The notes under the pieces: model-generated | Database searches by the model: none | What the model was told of the DNA's origin: nothing | Seen by the model: only the letters and a program-made list of their open reading frames with translations | Part shown: piece after piece, positions 42,925 through 54,721 of the stretch | Position numbering within the stretch: position 1 is the first letter of the stretch | Layout: each line of letters starts with the position of its first letter | Position numbers and translations under genes: made by a program | Assembly: GCA_036435485.1 (NCBI GenBank) | Contig: CM071594.1 | Location: 105,691,001 to 105,755,000 of the forward strand | Source: Saposhnikovia divaricata | Lineage: Eukaryota; Streptophyta; Magnoliopsida; Apiales; Apiaceae | Direction of reading: 5' to 3' | DNA length: 64,000 nt

Positions 42925-43285
42925 TGTAACTATCTCAACTAAATTGACAGTGGTTGAGATAGTCAATAATTTATTAACTTATGTTTTAAATAAAAGAATT
43001 CAGTTGGGCAACCATGTCGTTTAGAAAAGTATGGGAAAAGCACGTGCCTAACAGAATGAGGGAAGTCACCAACGGATGGGTGACACGTGTCTACCAACAG
43101 ACTACAAAAGGAGGAGAGATAGTTGAGACTAGGCAGACTTGAACAAACATTATCTTTCTCTTGTATTTTATTTCCTCTGCTATTACCCTGTACTTTTCAT
43201 TTTTCTAATGCCAGTTCGATTCCTTTCATATTGTTTCAGTGTTATTTTATTTACTTTCTGCAATTAGCATAAATTGTTGGTTACA
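42925..43285 (+). repeat. 3' LTR of the Reina-like element
   Basis: It has the same length and, by eye, the same sequence as the 5' LTR. Confidence 0.92.
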
Positions 43286-43924
43286 AATATTCTACTATAG
43301 AACATGTTATACCAAAACTTGTAAACCATAAATTACAGGGCATCAGACCAAAACATTCAAGTCTCCATTATTTACCAAAAAACAAATATGAGTTGTTTAG
43401 AACCTAGAACTTGACAATTACAAAGCAAATGGGCAAATCATTATGTTACCAAAAGCTATAAAATAGAAAGGGCAGCTTAGAGTTTCATCTACTAGACAAC
43501 AGGTTGCTACATATTTTATGGTTATTGTAAAATTTGTTTGTTCAATTAAATTGACTTTCCCTTAAAATACACATCTCTTTCTTGCACAGTACACAAAATT
43601 TCATTGAAGAACAGTTAGAGATGAAGTACCTTAACGAAATCTCGAAATCAGAAGCCCTAGAATGAAAGCTCCAAAGGTAAAGTCCTAAATTCACCTGTAA
43701 AATCAAAATAATTACATATAAGTGAAGCGTAATTAATCGAAGCCAAGAAAATGTATACTAAGAAATCAAGTGTAATCGAGTTTTTAATTGGATATAATTG
43801 AGTGAAATCAAGTGGGTTTTTAAATATTTTGGTAAAAATTCTAATTTTATTTTAGTTTTAACGAGAGTTTATTTGATTTCAATTTTAAAATTTAAATTTT
43901 ACATAAATATAATAATCAAAAAAT
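43286..43924. other. Sequence between Reina element and satellite
   Basis: AT-rich. On minus, a stretch at about 43700-43630 ends in a plausible GT donor (TTAAG then GTACTTC) and could be a 5' untranslated exon of the CYP63/95-like remnant. This is unproven. Confidence 0.35.
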
Positions 43925-45230
43925 AAAAAGGTCAGGTTGTACGAAAGTTTAACAAAAATGTAGTAAAAGTGTGTTTCCTGTAACGGAACACGATCGATAT
44001 TCACTGAATAATTGTTTTGAATGATTTCTTTGACGATCGAACCGTACGAATGTTAATAAACACTCATTTTTATATTGGAAAAAAATAATCAAAAAATAAA
44101 AAGGTCGGGTTTTATGAGATTTTAACAAAAATGTAGGAAAAGTGATGCTTCCTATAACGGGGCACGATCCAGATTCACTGAATAATTTTTTAGAATGTTT
44201 ATTTCGATGATCGAACCGTACGGATGTTAATAAACACTCATTTAAATGTTGGGAAAAAATAATCGAAAAATAAAAAGGTCGGGTTGTACGAGATTTTAAC
44301 AAAAACGTAAGAAAAGTGTTGCTTCTTATAACGTGGCACGATCCGGATTCACTGAATAATTTTTTTGAATGATTTTTTCGATGATCGAACCGTACGGATG
44401 TTAGTAAACACCCATTTTAGTGTTGGGAAAAAATAATCGAAAAATAAAAAGGTCAGGTTGTATGAGATTTTAACAAAAACGTAGGAAAAGTGATGCTTCC
44501 TATAACGGGGCACGATTCAGATTCACTGAATAATTTATTTGAATGTTTTTTCGACGATCGAACCGTACGGATGTTAATAAACACCCATTTTAGTGTTAGG
44601 AAAAAATAATCAAGAAATAAAAAGGTCGGGTTGTACGAGATTTTAACAAAAGCGTAGGAAAGTGATGCTTCCTATAACGGGGCACGATCCAGATTCACTG
44701 AATAATTTTTTAGAATGTTTTTTTCGACGATCGAACCATATGGATGTTAATAAACACCCATTTTAGTGTTGGGAAAAAATAATCGAAAAATAAAAAGGTC
44801 GGGTTGTACGAGATTTTAACAAAAACGTAAGAAAAGTGCTACTTCTTATAACGGGGAATGATCCAGATTAACTGAATAATTTTTTTGAATGATTTTTTCG
44901 ATGATCGAACCGTACGGATGTTAGTAAACACCCATTTTAGTGTTGAGAAAAAATAATCGAAAAATAAAAAGGTGAGGTTGTATGAGATTTTAACAAAAAC
45001 GTAGGAAAAATGATGCTTCCTATAACGGGGCACGATTCAGATTCACTGAATAATTTTTTTGAATGTTTTTTTCGACGATCGAACCATACGGATGTTAATA
45101 AACACCAATTTTAGTGTTAGAAAAAATAATCGAAAAATAAAATGGTCGGGTTGTACGAGATTTTAACAAAAGCGTAGGAAAAGTGATGCTTCCTATACAG
45201 GGCACGATCCAGATTCACTGAATAAAATTG
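43925..45230. repeat. Tandem array of a ~174 bp unit
   Basis: The landmark CGTACGGATGTTAATAAACA (with variants) recurs at about 44044, 44218, 44393, 44566, 44738, 44911 and 45088, i.e. every 172-177 bp. Other landmarks (AATAAAAAGGTCGGGTTGTA, GATTTTAACAAAAACGTAGG, TAACGGGGCACGATCCAGAT, ATTCACTGAATAATTTTTT) recur in register. There are about seven and a half copies, 85-95% alike by eye. The small minus-strand frames across it are translations of the repeat, not genes. Confidence 0.92.
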
Positions 45231-46171
45231 ATGAGAGTAGTATTTTACAGAGAACCCCAAATATATGCATGGTGTTGATTTTGGTTGGAGTTTATGAGAT
45301 GCATACGGTTTAAGCCAGGGAAAGCATAAACACCCAAACACACGCAAATTTTATAATTCGGAGCTTCACCAAATAAGGATTAAAAAGGAGATTCATGAGG
45401 GTTGTTTTGAGTAGGAAGCCTGTTAATCAAATACGTAGCATATGTACAAGCAAATGACCAAAAATTTGATGGTAAAGAGGCTTGATAAAGCAAGGTCTTC
45501 GCTGTCTCAATAATAATATGACGATGGCATCTTTCAACCAAAGCAACACGTTGTGGTGTATATGGTGGGGAAACTAAATGTTCAATACCCTGGGAAGCCA
45601 AGTAAGGATCAAGACCTTGAAATTCCCAACCCCCATCAGTATAAAGGATTTGAATTTTGTTCTTGAAGTATCGCTCGACCAAGATTTAAAATTGCTGAAA
45701 AAGTGAAGCAACTTCATTTTTATTTTTAATGGTGTAGAGCAAGATATACTTTGTGTATTGGTCAACAAAAATAACATAATATAATTTTTTGTCAATTGAT
45801 ATAACAGGTGAAGTCCCCCATAAATCACTGTAGATTATTTGTAGGGGATGCTGGCTTTGTAAAGAATTATTAGAGAAAGGCAAACGATGGCTTTTATTAT
45901 AGCAACAACCATTACAAATTGAAAAATTATTCATTTGACAATGAGGAAGCGAAAAATTATGCAACAAGGACTTAAGAATTTTAAGATTGGGATGACCAAG
46001 CCGTTGATGCCACGACACTGGAATGGTGGAAGAGTTGACAATGGGACTTCGGGTTGATGCATAAGGGGCAGGCTACAGATGACCATTCATACAAGCAAGA
46101 CTTATTTGGGCCGCACGCTAGCACTGCTCTTGTACTCAGATCCTTCATACAAATATATGAAGGAAAGAACT
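45231..46171 (-). mobile_element. Copia B, left part (integrase region)
   Basis: This is the downstream portion of a minus-strand copia element. It continues copia B sequence interrupted at 46172 by the gypsy element: protease downstream sequence near 46166 down to 46020, then pre-integrase and integrase to about 45240. It runs directly into the 174 bp array, so reverse transcriptase, RNase H and the 3' LTR are absent. Confidence 0.8.
45240..46018 (-). pseudogene. Copia B integrase, frameshifted
   Basis: On minus, 46018 downward reads WHQRLGHPNLKILKSLLHNF, CNGCCYNKSHRLPF and YSDLWGTSP with FVDQYTKYI (pre-integrase and core). The frame shifts near 45690, and resumes as ILYTDGGWEFQGLDPYLASQ, PPYTPQRVALVERCHRHI and ATYLINRLPTQ. 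A further shift leads to RVFGCLCFPWLKPY. The core Asp in YTDGG and the Glu in VERCH are visible, but the frame is broken at least twice and the end is lost in satellite. Confidence 0.85.
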
Positions 46172-48103
46172 TATAACGCCTTAGAAATTTTTGTAATATT
46201 TATAATTATTTATTTAAAATTAAATGTGGACTCAGAGCTGCATTGTCTCGGTTAGCGATTTTTTAGTAGTTCGGCTTTAGCGTTCTCACGTCTAGTTTTT
46301 AGTGTCTTCTGTTTGCTGGTTTTGCAGTTGCAGGGAGCTTGGCGCGGTGCTATCTTTGTGCGGGACTTGCCGTGTAGTTGGAGCGCATCAAGCTAGGAGT
46401 CTCATCAATCCCCGCAGGTAGGTAAGCCCCATGTGGAGAACGCCATGGGCCACAGGTATATCTTTGTCCTTTTCCGTATCATTTCCGTTGTATTTACCAC
46501 ACTCTATATATGTTGTGCACTAAGCCGAGGGTCTTCACGGAAACAGCCTCCCCGCCCTAAAAGTGGGGGTATGGTCTGCGTACAATCCACCCTCCCCAGA
46601 CCCTGCTCTGAGCGGGATATACTGGGTATGTTTGATTTGATTTGATTTGAAATGTGGATTATATGAGGTGAATTTTTTTTTTTTTACATTAAATATATGT
46701 GGCATCATGTTTATATGATTATATGATGATGTATATGTGAAACGTGAATCCGTGTATTTTTATTTATATTTTTGACGATTAAAATCTATTTAAAACATGC
46801 ATTATTGAACTTCTAAGAATTTTCTAAAATCATCAGAGTTACTAAAATTCATGAAATCTTTTGTAATATTATCTTTGTATATTTATTTAGTTTTTAAAAT
46901 TATTGGGTGAATTATTTTTGGTGTTTAAGTATTTTAAAATGATTTTATGATTTATATTGCTTTTAAAAGGTCAAAACTTGCAAAATTCATATTTAATTCA
47001 TTTTTTATCTTAAAAAAATTTTAAAAATATGTGGGTGTTCATAATTTTGTACTCTATATTTTAAAAATGAAAAGCTTTATTTTTCATTGTTTTCCATTTA
47101 AATTCGATTTTAAAAGCTATTTAATTCTTTTAGCAATTGTAAAATGACCATTTTGCCCTTGTGTCTTTATCACCCACTTCCACCAGCTGATTTCCACATT
47201 ATTCTTGATTCTTCTTCGTTCTTCTTGAACCCAGAACCCTATTCTCTCTCTCTATGCAAACCCACACTTTCAACATCTCCAAAAATCGAGGTAAATTCAT
47301 TTTCTAACCTATTTGAGTTCGAATTAATGGATTTTATGTGTTTATTTTGAAGTTTATATATGTATGCGGTTGTGTGTGCACAAGGGCCTAGAGGGCTCGA
47401 TTTTGTGTCTTTAAGGACAGTGACATGATTGGGATGGTTGAAAATGGAGTTTTGAGCGGTTTAAGGGGTGAAGAACATGTTAAAGGTCTTTCCCGAGGAC
47501 TAGCCACCGCCGGCAATGAGCTCCGGCGAGTTGGCGGCAACGGTGGTGATTAATTCGAGTTTCGTGCTTGTTTGAATGACATCGTGTGATAATTGTTGGT
47601 CGATTAAATTGTATGTGTGCATTTTCAAATTTTATAAATTATTTCGGACTTTATGTATTTAACCTCGAGTTATATGGATTGTTAATTGTTATTAACATGT
47701 TTAAATGATTGTTAAGTGTTAATTATCATGTTATGATGATTAGATGACTTGTAAGAGTATTAAAATGTTTTTTTTAGTGATTTTTGGTTTATTAAGTAGT
47801 GAAATTGATATGAACTTGCGTATTGTATTTAGAATTACAATTGTAATTTTTCGGATTTCAATTATGAATATTAGTCTGATGTGAAGTACTAAATGAAGTG
47901 TATATGTACTCTAGTTGGATCATGAGAAATAAAAGTTATGTATTGATTTGGATTCAAATTACAGGTGGATAGTCCGTATTACGAATACTACATGCCGAAA
48001 TTTTCCAAAATTTCCCTGTAATAAAAAAAACCATTTTATCTAATTAAATCCAATAATTTATTGTAAAAATATATTTATAGTATTGGGTAGTCGGGGCGTT
48101 ACA
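46172..48103 (+). repeat. 5' LTR of gypsy element, with LINE insert
   Basis: Without the insert it is about 1.5 kb and matches 53218-54716 closely, with scattered substitutions and small indels (for example an extra GTATTGTATTTAGAATTACA-like stretch near 47819). Confidence 0.92.
46231..46649 (+). mobile_element. LINE 3' end inserted in the gypsy 5' LTR
   Basis: The sequence matches the 3' part of the RTE-type LINE at 29715-30130 in opposite orientation (GTCTCGGTTAGCGATTTTTT, CCCCATGTGGAGAACGCCAT, GGTATGGTCTGCGTACAA, GGGATATACTGGGTATG). It ends in TTTGA repeats. AAATGTGGA at 46222-46230 is repeated at 46650-46658, and the other LTR shows the single uninterrupted site at 53267. It is 5'-truncated and non-coding. 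Confidence 0.92.
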
Positions 48104-48106
48104 GGT

Positions 48107-48120
48107 TGGTATCAGAGCTG
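48107..48120 (+). other. Primer-binding site of gypsy element
   Basis: TGGTATCAGAGCTG lies three bases after the LTR, the initiator Met tRNA type. Confidence 0.9.
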
Positions 48121-48656
48121 TCAGGTTTTGGTCACTTAAACAAGCCAGGGTTAGGTATAGGATAGTTGTAGGATAAGATTTGAACCCTTATAGGCATAGG
48201 ATAGGAGCAATAGGTGTAGGTTATCATTAGGATAGTAGGTAGTAGGTTTAGGATATTCTTTTATCGCTTTAATAATTTCTTTACTCGCTATATCGTTATC
48301 GCAGATGGTGGATGATTGAGATTATCCTCGGTAATTATTTTTGTAGTAGGACGGTTAACAGTGTACCTTGAACTCTGAAACTGTTGTGTTATATTATTAA
48401 CTTTGTTGGTACCATGACCTTTATTTTCTCGTTATCTACACATTTTTTTTATTACATTTCTGAGTTGCCTAAATATCTCCTGTTAGAATTACTTGCTCAA
48501 GATAATACCTATGCTTCCCTGTTTCTATACATCGTTATAACTCTTGTGATCACAGATAACTCAAAATTCAGGATTTGTAAACCTTACCTCTATACATAAT
48601 TGCTTGTTATTTATTTACCTGTTGTTTAATGAACTATTTATCTTCTTATCAAAATC

Positions 48657-49970
48657 ATGCCTCCAAAGAAGAAAACATCTACTGCAAATCCCGAAAACCA
48701 GAACACTGGCAATCAAAATCCAGTTGACCCGACTATGACTCAAATTCTCCAACTTCTTCAACAACAGACAGCCGCACTAGCTCAGCAACGACCCGCCCAA
48801 CCAATTGTGACCTTCAAAGCTTTACAAGCCGTACACCCTCCAGAGTTCAAAGGTACTGTCAACCCTATAGAAGCTAGGGCTTGGCTTAATGAAATGGAAA
48901 AAGCTTTTGCTTTGGTAAGGGTAGGAGAAGAACAGAAGACTGAATATGCGAGCTATTTCTTGAAAGCTGAAGCAAACTATTGGTGGGGGTCAACAAAGCT
49001 ATTGGAAGGTGAAGGAGTGATTACATGGCAGAGATTCACAGAGTTATTTCTCGAAAAGTATCTCCCAAGGTATATGCAAGATCAGCTGGAGATTCAGTTT
49101 CTAGAATTAAAGCAGGAAAACATGAGCGTGGCAGAATATGAGGCAAAATTTACAGAGTTAGCAAGGTTTGTTCCTGAATACGTTAATACTGAGGCAAAGA
49201 AAGCTAAAAGATTTCAGCAAGGTCTAAAGCCATGGATACGTAGTAAGGTGGCAGTGTTTCAGTTGGAAAACTATGCAATGGTGGTGGAGAAAGCTATGAT
49301 TGTAGAAGGTGAAAGCGAACTGTATCAGAAGGAGAAGGCAGGGAAGAAAAGGAAGATAGAAAGTACTGAGGGCAGTCAGAACCCAAGAGGTAATAATAAT
49401 AATAACAAGTTCAAGTCAAAGATTGAGGGTCAGTTTGATAGAAGCAAGGGTTTTCAGAAGCCAAAGAATGGAAATGATGGTCAAGGTAGACGTTTTCAGA
49501 ATACTAATCAGTAGCTTGCAATCAGACCAGCTTTACCTGAATGTACGACTTGTGGGAAAAAGCACTCGGAGGTTTGCCGCAGACTAGATATTACATGTTA
49601 TAAGTGCAACAAGAAGGGCCATTATGCAGGAGAGTGCCCGACTTCAAAACAAGGGGTAATGTGTTATAAATGTGGGAAAGTGGGTCATATTACTAAGGAT
49701 TGTAAGGAGCCAGCAAATGTTTTGATGATAGCCGGACCCCCATCGGCAAATGCTTTAAGGATAGCTGGGCCTCCAGCCCAGACCCAAATGTCTCAACCTA
49801 GAGCCAGAACCTTTAACATGACTATGCATGATGCTGTTCGGGAAATGGATGTTGTCGCAGGTACGCTTCCTGTGAACTCAGTAGAGGCTAAAGTTTTAAT
49901 TGATTCTGGAGCTACCAAGTCTTTCATTTCCAACAAGTTAGTAAATTGCAATGTGAAATTCGACCTTTAG
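48657..49970 (+). pseudogene. Gypsy gag and protease, interrupted
   Basis: ATG at 48657 opens a Lys/Pro/Gln-rich start, then the retrotransposon gag domain (PPEFKGTVNPIEARAWLNEM, ITWQRFTELFLEKYLP). TAG at 49512 stops the frame, but the same frame continues with CTTCGKKHSEVC-type and two CCHC knuckles (CYKCNKKGHYAGEC, CYKCGKVGHITKDC) and the protease site LIDSGATKSF. A shift near 49950 ends it. A further stretch at 49946-50380 carries the rest of the protease in another frame and appears to lack the usual GMDWL block. A readthrough origin for the TAG cannot be excluded, but the other lesions argue for decay. Confidence 0.85.
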
Positions 49971-50364
49971 AGCAAGCTTTAGTGATAGAGGTGGCAAACC
50001 AAGATAAAATCCCTGTCAATCAAGTGTGTCCTCAGTGTAATATAGAGATAGGTGGTTACCTTTTCTATGCCAATTTGATACCCTTCGAAATAGGAAAATT
50101 CGATGCACAGATTGAGTGTAGAAAGAAGCAAGTAAGATTAAGGAGGGAAGATGATAAAGAAGTAGTATTTCAAGGACAAAGGCAAGTAAAGAAATTTCTG
50201 AACATTATGCAAGCGAAGAGGTTACTTAGACAAGGTTGTGAAGCGTATTTAGCACACGTGATGGATGTAGAGAAGCAAGCACCGAAGATAGAAATATACC
50301 AATTGTTAACGAGTTCCCCGACGTTTTTCCAGAAGAATTACCCGGTTTACCTCCAGATCGAGAA

Positions 50365-52122
50365 GTGGAGTTTGCTATAGACCTAGTACCTGGAGCAGAA
50401 CCCGTGTCCAAAGCACCATATAGGATGGCACCTGTGGAGATGAAAGAGTTAGCAACACAATTACAAGAACTTTTAGATAAGGGAGTCATAAGATCAAGTG
50501 TATCACCGTGGGGAGCGCCTGTGCTGTTTGTCAAGAAAAAGAATGGTAGTATGAGATTGTGTATCGATTATCGAGAACTCAACAAGCTGACCATCAAGAA
50601 TAGATATCCCTTACCTAGAATCGATGATTTGTTTGATCAACTTAAGGGAGCAGCTTATTTCTCGAAGATTGATTTAAGATCGGGCTATCATCAATTAAAG
50701 ATCAAACCTGAAGAAATTCCAAAAACAGCATTTCGCACAAGGTATGGACATTATGAATTCTTGGTGATGCCATTTGGATTAACCAATGCCCCAGCAGCAT
50801 TTATGGATCTCATGAATAGAGTATTTAGGAAGCATTTGGATAAATTTGTGATAGTCTTCATCGATGATATTTTGATATATTCTAAGACCCGGGAAGTGCA
50901 TGCGGAACATTTAAGGATTGCGTTAGAAATCTTGAGGGCAGAGAAGTTGTATGCTAAGTTTTCAAAATGTGAATTTTGGTTGGAAGAGGTACAATTTCTG
51001 GGCCATATAATCAGTAGTGAAGGAATTAGAGTTGACCCTGTGAAGATAGAAGCTGTAGTGAATTGGAGCAGACCGAAAACACCTACCGAAGTGAGAAGTT
51101 TCTTGGGACTGGCTGGTTATTATAGGAGATTTGTTCAAGATTTTGCTAAGATCGCCTCACCATTGACCAAGTTGACTAGGAAAAATGAGAAGTTTTTATG
51201 GAATGAAAAGTGTGAGGAAAGTTTTAAGGAATTAAAGAAAAGATTAGTAATAACACCAGTGTTGGTGTTACCCGATAGTCAAGGGAATTTTGTGATCTAC
51301 AGCGATGCCTCGTACAAGGGATTGGGGTGTGTATTGATGCAGCATGGAAAGGTGATTGCTTATGCTTCCCGACAATTAAAGCCTCACGAGCAAAAGTACC
51401 CGACTCACGATTTGGAGTTAGCAGCAATTGTATTCGCACTAAAGATTTGGAGACACTATCTATATGGTGAGAAATGTGATATTTACACGGACCACAAAAG
51501 TTTGAAGTATATCTTCACTCAGCGGGAACTTAACATGAGACAAAGGCGTTGGTTGGAGCTAATTAAGGATTACGACTGCACAATTAATTATCACCCAGGG
51601 AGAGCGAATGTTGTGGCTGACGCATTGAGTAGAAAGGAGAGACTGAACATGTTTACCATCTCAAAGGAATTGTTCAAGGAGTTTGAAAAGTTGAGATTAG
51701 AAGTCCAGATCTCGGAGCCTACCAGTGGTAAGTGTTATACCATGACCTTTCAACCCGAATTACTTGAAAAGATACGAAGATGTCAGGAGGAAATCATGAA
51801 TCAAGATATGAACACATTGACAGGTGAAGAGATTTGCACTAAGAAGGATGATAAGGGTATCTTAAGATTTTCTTCGAGGATTTGGATTCCCAACGTGCCA
51901 GAATTAAAGAATGAGATTTTGCGGGATGCTCACAGTTCAAGATATTCAATCCATCCGGGGAGTACGAAGATGTACCAAAACCTGAAGGAACATTTCTGGT
52001 GGCCTGATATGAAAAGAAAGATTGTAGAGTGGGTTAGTAAGTGTTACACATGTCAAAGAGTCAAAGCCGAACATCAAAGGCCCAGTGGACTACTACAGCC
52101 GTTAGATATTCCTGAGTGGAAA
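50365..52122 (+). pseudogene. Gypsy reverse transcriptase, RNase H and integrase zinc finger
   Basis: One long open stretch includes PYRMAPVEMKELATQLQEL, KIDLRSGYHQL, the catalytic FIDDILIYS, FLGLAGYYRRFV, RNase H motifs (YSDASYKGLGCVL, YTDHKSLKYIF, NVVADALSRK) and the HHCC finger (CYTCQRVKAEHQ). It ends at TAG 52123 within the conserved PEWKxEHLAMDF linker to the integrase core. Catalytic residues are present, but the upstream frame is broken so it cannot be made as a full polyprotein. Confidence 0.9.
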
Positions 52123-52137
52123 TAGGAGCATCTAGCT

Positions 52138-53178
52138 ATGGATTTCGTGGTTGGATTACCAAGAACAAAAGCCAATCATGATGCGATTTGGGTGATCGTA
52201 GACCGCTTGACTAAGTCTGCACATTTTCTTACGATCAACGAAAGATTCTCACTAGATAAGTTGGTACAGCTGTATTTGAAGGAAGTGGTTATGCGTCACG
52301 CTGTGCCAGTAACTATTGTGCCTGATCGAGATCCACGTTTTAACTCCAGATTTTGGAAACAATTTCAAGAATGCTTGGGAACTGAGCTTAAGATGAGTAC
52401 AGCCTATCATCCACAGACAGACGGACAGAGTGAACGAACCATTAAAACTATTGAAGACATGCTACGAACGTGTGCATTGGATTTTAAAGGAAGTTGGGAC
52501 GAGCACCTACCTTTCGTGGAATTCTCTTACAACAACAGCTATCATGCGAGTATTGGGATGCTGCCATACGAAGCTTTATATGGAAGGAAATGTAGATCTC
52601 CTGTATATTGGGATGAGGTTGGTGAGCGTAAGGTGTTAGGATCAGAACTAGTGCAACAAACGAAGGAAAAGATCGAAATCATTCAGAAAAGGCTAATTGC
52701 TGCCCAGAACAGACAAAGGAAGTATGCTGATCAAGCCAGGAAAGATATGAACTTTGAAGAAGGAGAGAAAGTGTTGTTGAAAGTGTCACCTTGGAAAGGA
52801 GTTACGAGGTTTGGCAAGAAAGGGAAGCTCAGTACGAGATACGTGGGACCTTTTGAGATCTTAAGACGGGTTGGAAAAGTCGCGTATTAGTTATCCTTAC
52901 CGCCACATATGAGTCATATCCACAATGTCTTCCATGTGTCAATGCTCAAGAAATATCATCCAGATTTGAGTCATGTGATCGAGTACGAGCCTATTGAGTT
53001 ACAGCCAGACTTGTCTTATATAGAACAGCCTGTAGCAATTCAGGATAGAATGGATAGGAAGCTAAAGAATAAGACAGTTAAGTTGGTAAAGGTTTTGTGG
53101 AGAAACCCAAGAGTTGAAGAATCAACTTGGGAACTTGAGAGCGAGATGCTAGAGAATTATCCTCATCTATTTACTTAG
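52138..53178 (+). pseudogene. Gypsy integrase core and C-terminal domain
   Basis: The core runs MDFVVGLPRTKANHD, DRLTKSAHFL, DRDPRFNSRFWKQF, YHPQTDGQSERT and NSYHASIGMLPYEALYGR, with the Asp-Asp-Glu residues in place. It stops at TAG 52888 (KVAY then stop). The same frame continues with HNVFHVSMLKKY and a chromodomain-like tail VAIQDRMDRKLKNKTVKLVK ending at TAG 53178. The polypurine tract and 3' LTR follow. Confidence 0.9.
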
Positions 53179-53217
53179 GTGAGATTCTGGGGACAGAATC
53201 CCGTTAAGGGGGGAGGA

Positions 53218-54716
53218 TATAACGCCTTAGAAATTTTTGTAATATTTATAATTATTTATTTAATATTAAATGTGGATTATATGAGGTGAATTTTTTTTTA
53301 GATTAAATATATGTGGAATCATGTTTATATGTTTATATGATGATGTATATGTGAAATGTGAATCCGTGTATTTTTATTTGTATTTTTGACGATTAAAATC
53401 GATTTAAAACATGCATTATTGAACTTCTAAGAATTTTATAAAATCATCAGAGTTACTAAAATTCATGAAATCTTTTTTAATATTATCTTTGTATATTTAT
53501 TTAGTTTTTAAAATTATTGGGTGAATTATTTTTGGTGTTTAAGTATTTTAAAATGATTTTATGATTTATATTGCTTTTAAAAGGTCAAAACTTGCAAAAT
53601 TCATATTTAATTCATTTTTTATCCTAAAAATATTTTTAAAATATGTGGGTGTTCATAATTTTGTACTCTATATTTTAAAAATGAAAAGCTTTATTTTTCA
53701 TTGTTTTCCCATTTAAATTCGATTTTAAAAGCTATTTAATTTCTTTTAGCAATTGTAAAATGACCATTTTGCCCTTGTGTCTTTATCACCCACTTCCACC
53801 AGCTGATTTCCACATTATTCTTGATTCTTCTTCGTCTTCTTGAACCCAGACCCCTATTCTCTCTCTCTATGCAAACCCACACCTTCAACATCTCCAAAAA
53901 TCAAGGTAAATTCATTTTCTAACCTATTTGAGTTCGAATTAATGGATTTTATGTGTTTATTTTGAAGTTTATATACAGTTGTGTGTATATATGTATGCGA
54001 TTGTGTGTGTACAAGGGCCTAGAGGGCTCGATTTTGTGTCTTTAAGGACAGTGACATGATTGGGATGGTTGAAAATGGAGTTTTGAGCGGTTTAAGGGGT
54101 GAAGAACCTGTTAAAGGTCTTTCCCGAGGACTAGCCACCGCCGGCAATGAGCTCCGGCGAGTTGGCGGCAACGGTGGTGTTTAAATTCGAGTTTCATGCT
54201 TGTTTGAATGATATCGTGTGATAATTGTTGGTCGATTAAATTGTATGTGTGCATTTTCAAATTTTATAAATTATTTCGGACTTTATGTATTTAACCTCGA
54301 GTTATATGGATTGTTAATTGTTAATTAACATGTTTAAATGATTGTTAAGTGTTAATTATCGTGTTATGATGATTAGATGACTTGTAAGAGTATTAAAATG
54401 TTTTTTTAGTGATTTTTGGTTTATTAAGTAGTGAAATTGATATGAACTTGCGTTTGTAATTTTTCGGATTTCAATTATGAATATTAGTCTGATGTGAAGT
54501 ACTAAATGAAGTGTATATGTACTCTAGTTGGATCATGAGAAATAAAAGTTATGTATTGATTTGGATTCAAATTACAGGTGGATAGTCCGTATTACGAATA
54601 CTACATGCCGAAATTTTCCAAAATTTCCCTGTAATAAAAAAAACCATTTTATCTAATTAAATCCAATAATTTATTGTAAAAATATATTTATAGTATTGGG
54701 TAGTCGGGGCGTTATA
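53218..54716 (+). repeat. 3' LTR of gypsy element
   Basis: It is 1,499 bp, the uninterrupted partner of the 5' LTR, ending at the GAACT duplication. Confidence 0.93.
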
Positions 54717-54721
54717 GAACT

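Larger units (their letters stand above)
37626..43285 (+). mobile_element. Intact Reina-like Ty3/gypsy chromovirus
   Basis: LTRs at 37626-37986 and 42925-43285 are each 361 bp and look identical by eye. Both begin TGTAACTATCTC and end GGTTACA. The primer site follows the first LTR, and a purine-rich tract (AAGGAGGAGACA) precedes the second. Flanks GATAT and AATAT agree at 4 of 5 bases, consistent with a target duplication. Short LTRs, total size 5.66 kb and one long frame fit the Reina clade. Identical LTRs and an open polyprotein make this the youngest insertion in the window and possibly autonomous. Confidence 0.93.
46172..54716 (+). mobile_element. Complete Ty3/gypsy element (Tekay/Del-like)
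   Basis: LTRs 46172-48103 and 53218-54716 both run from TATAACGCC to GGGGCGTTA(C/T)A. They are flanked by GAACT at 46167-46171 and 54717-54721, a perfect 5 bp target duplication. The primer site is at 48107 and a purine tract AAGGGGGGAGGA at 53206-53217. The 5' LTR is longer only because of a LINE insert. Gag-pol is interrupted by several stops and shifts. It inserted into the minus-strand copia B. Integrase and chromodomain-like end suggest a Tekay/Del chromovirus, a clade call by resemblance only. Confidence 0.93.

Noticed and set aside
43949..45033. Minus-strand frames with recurring KISYNLTFLFFDYFF-like text
   Set aside because: The recurrence is the 174 bp tandem repeat read in frame.
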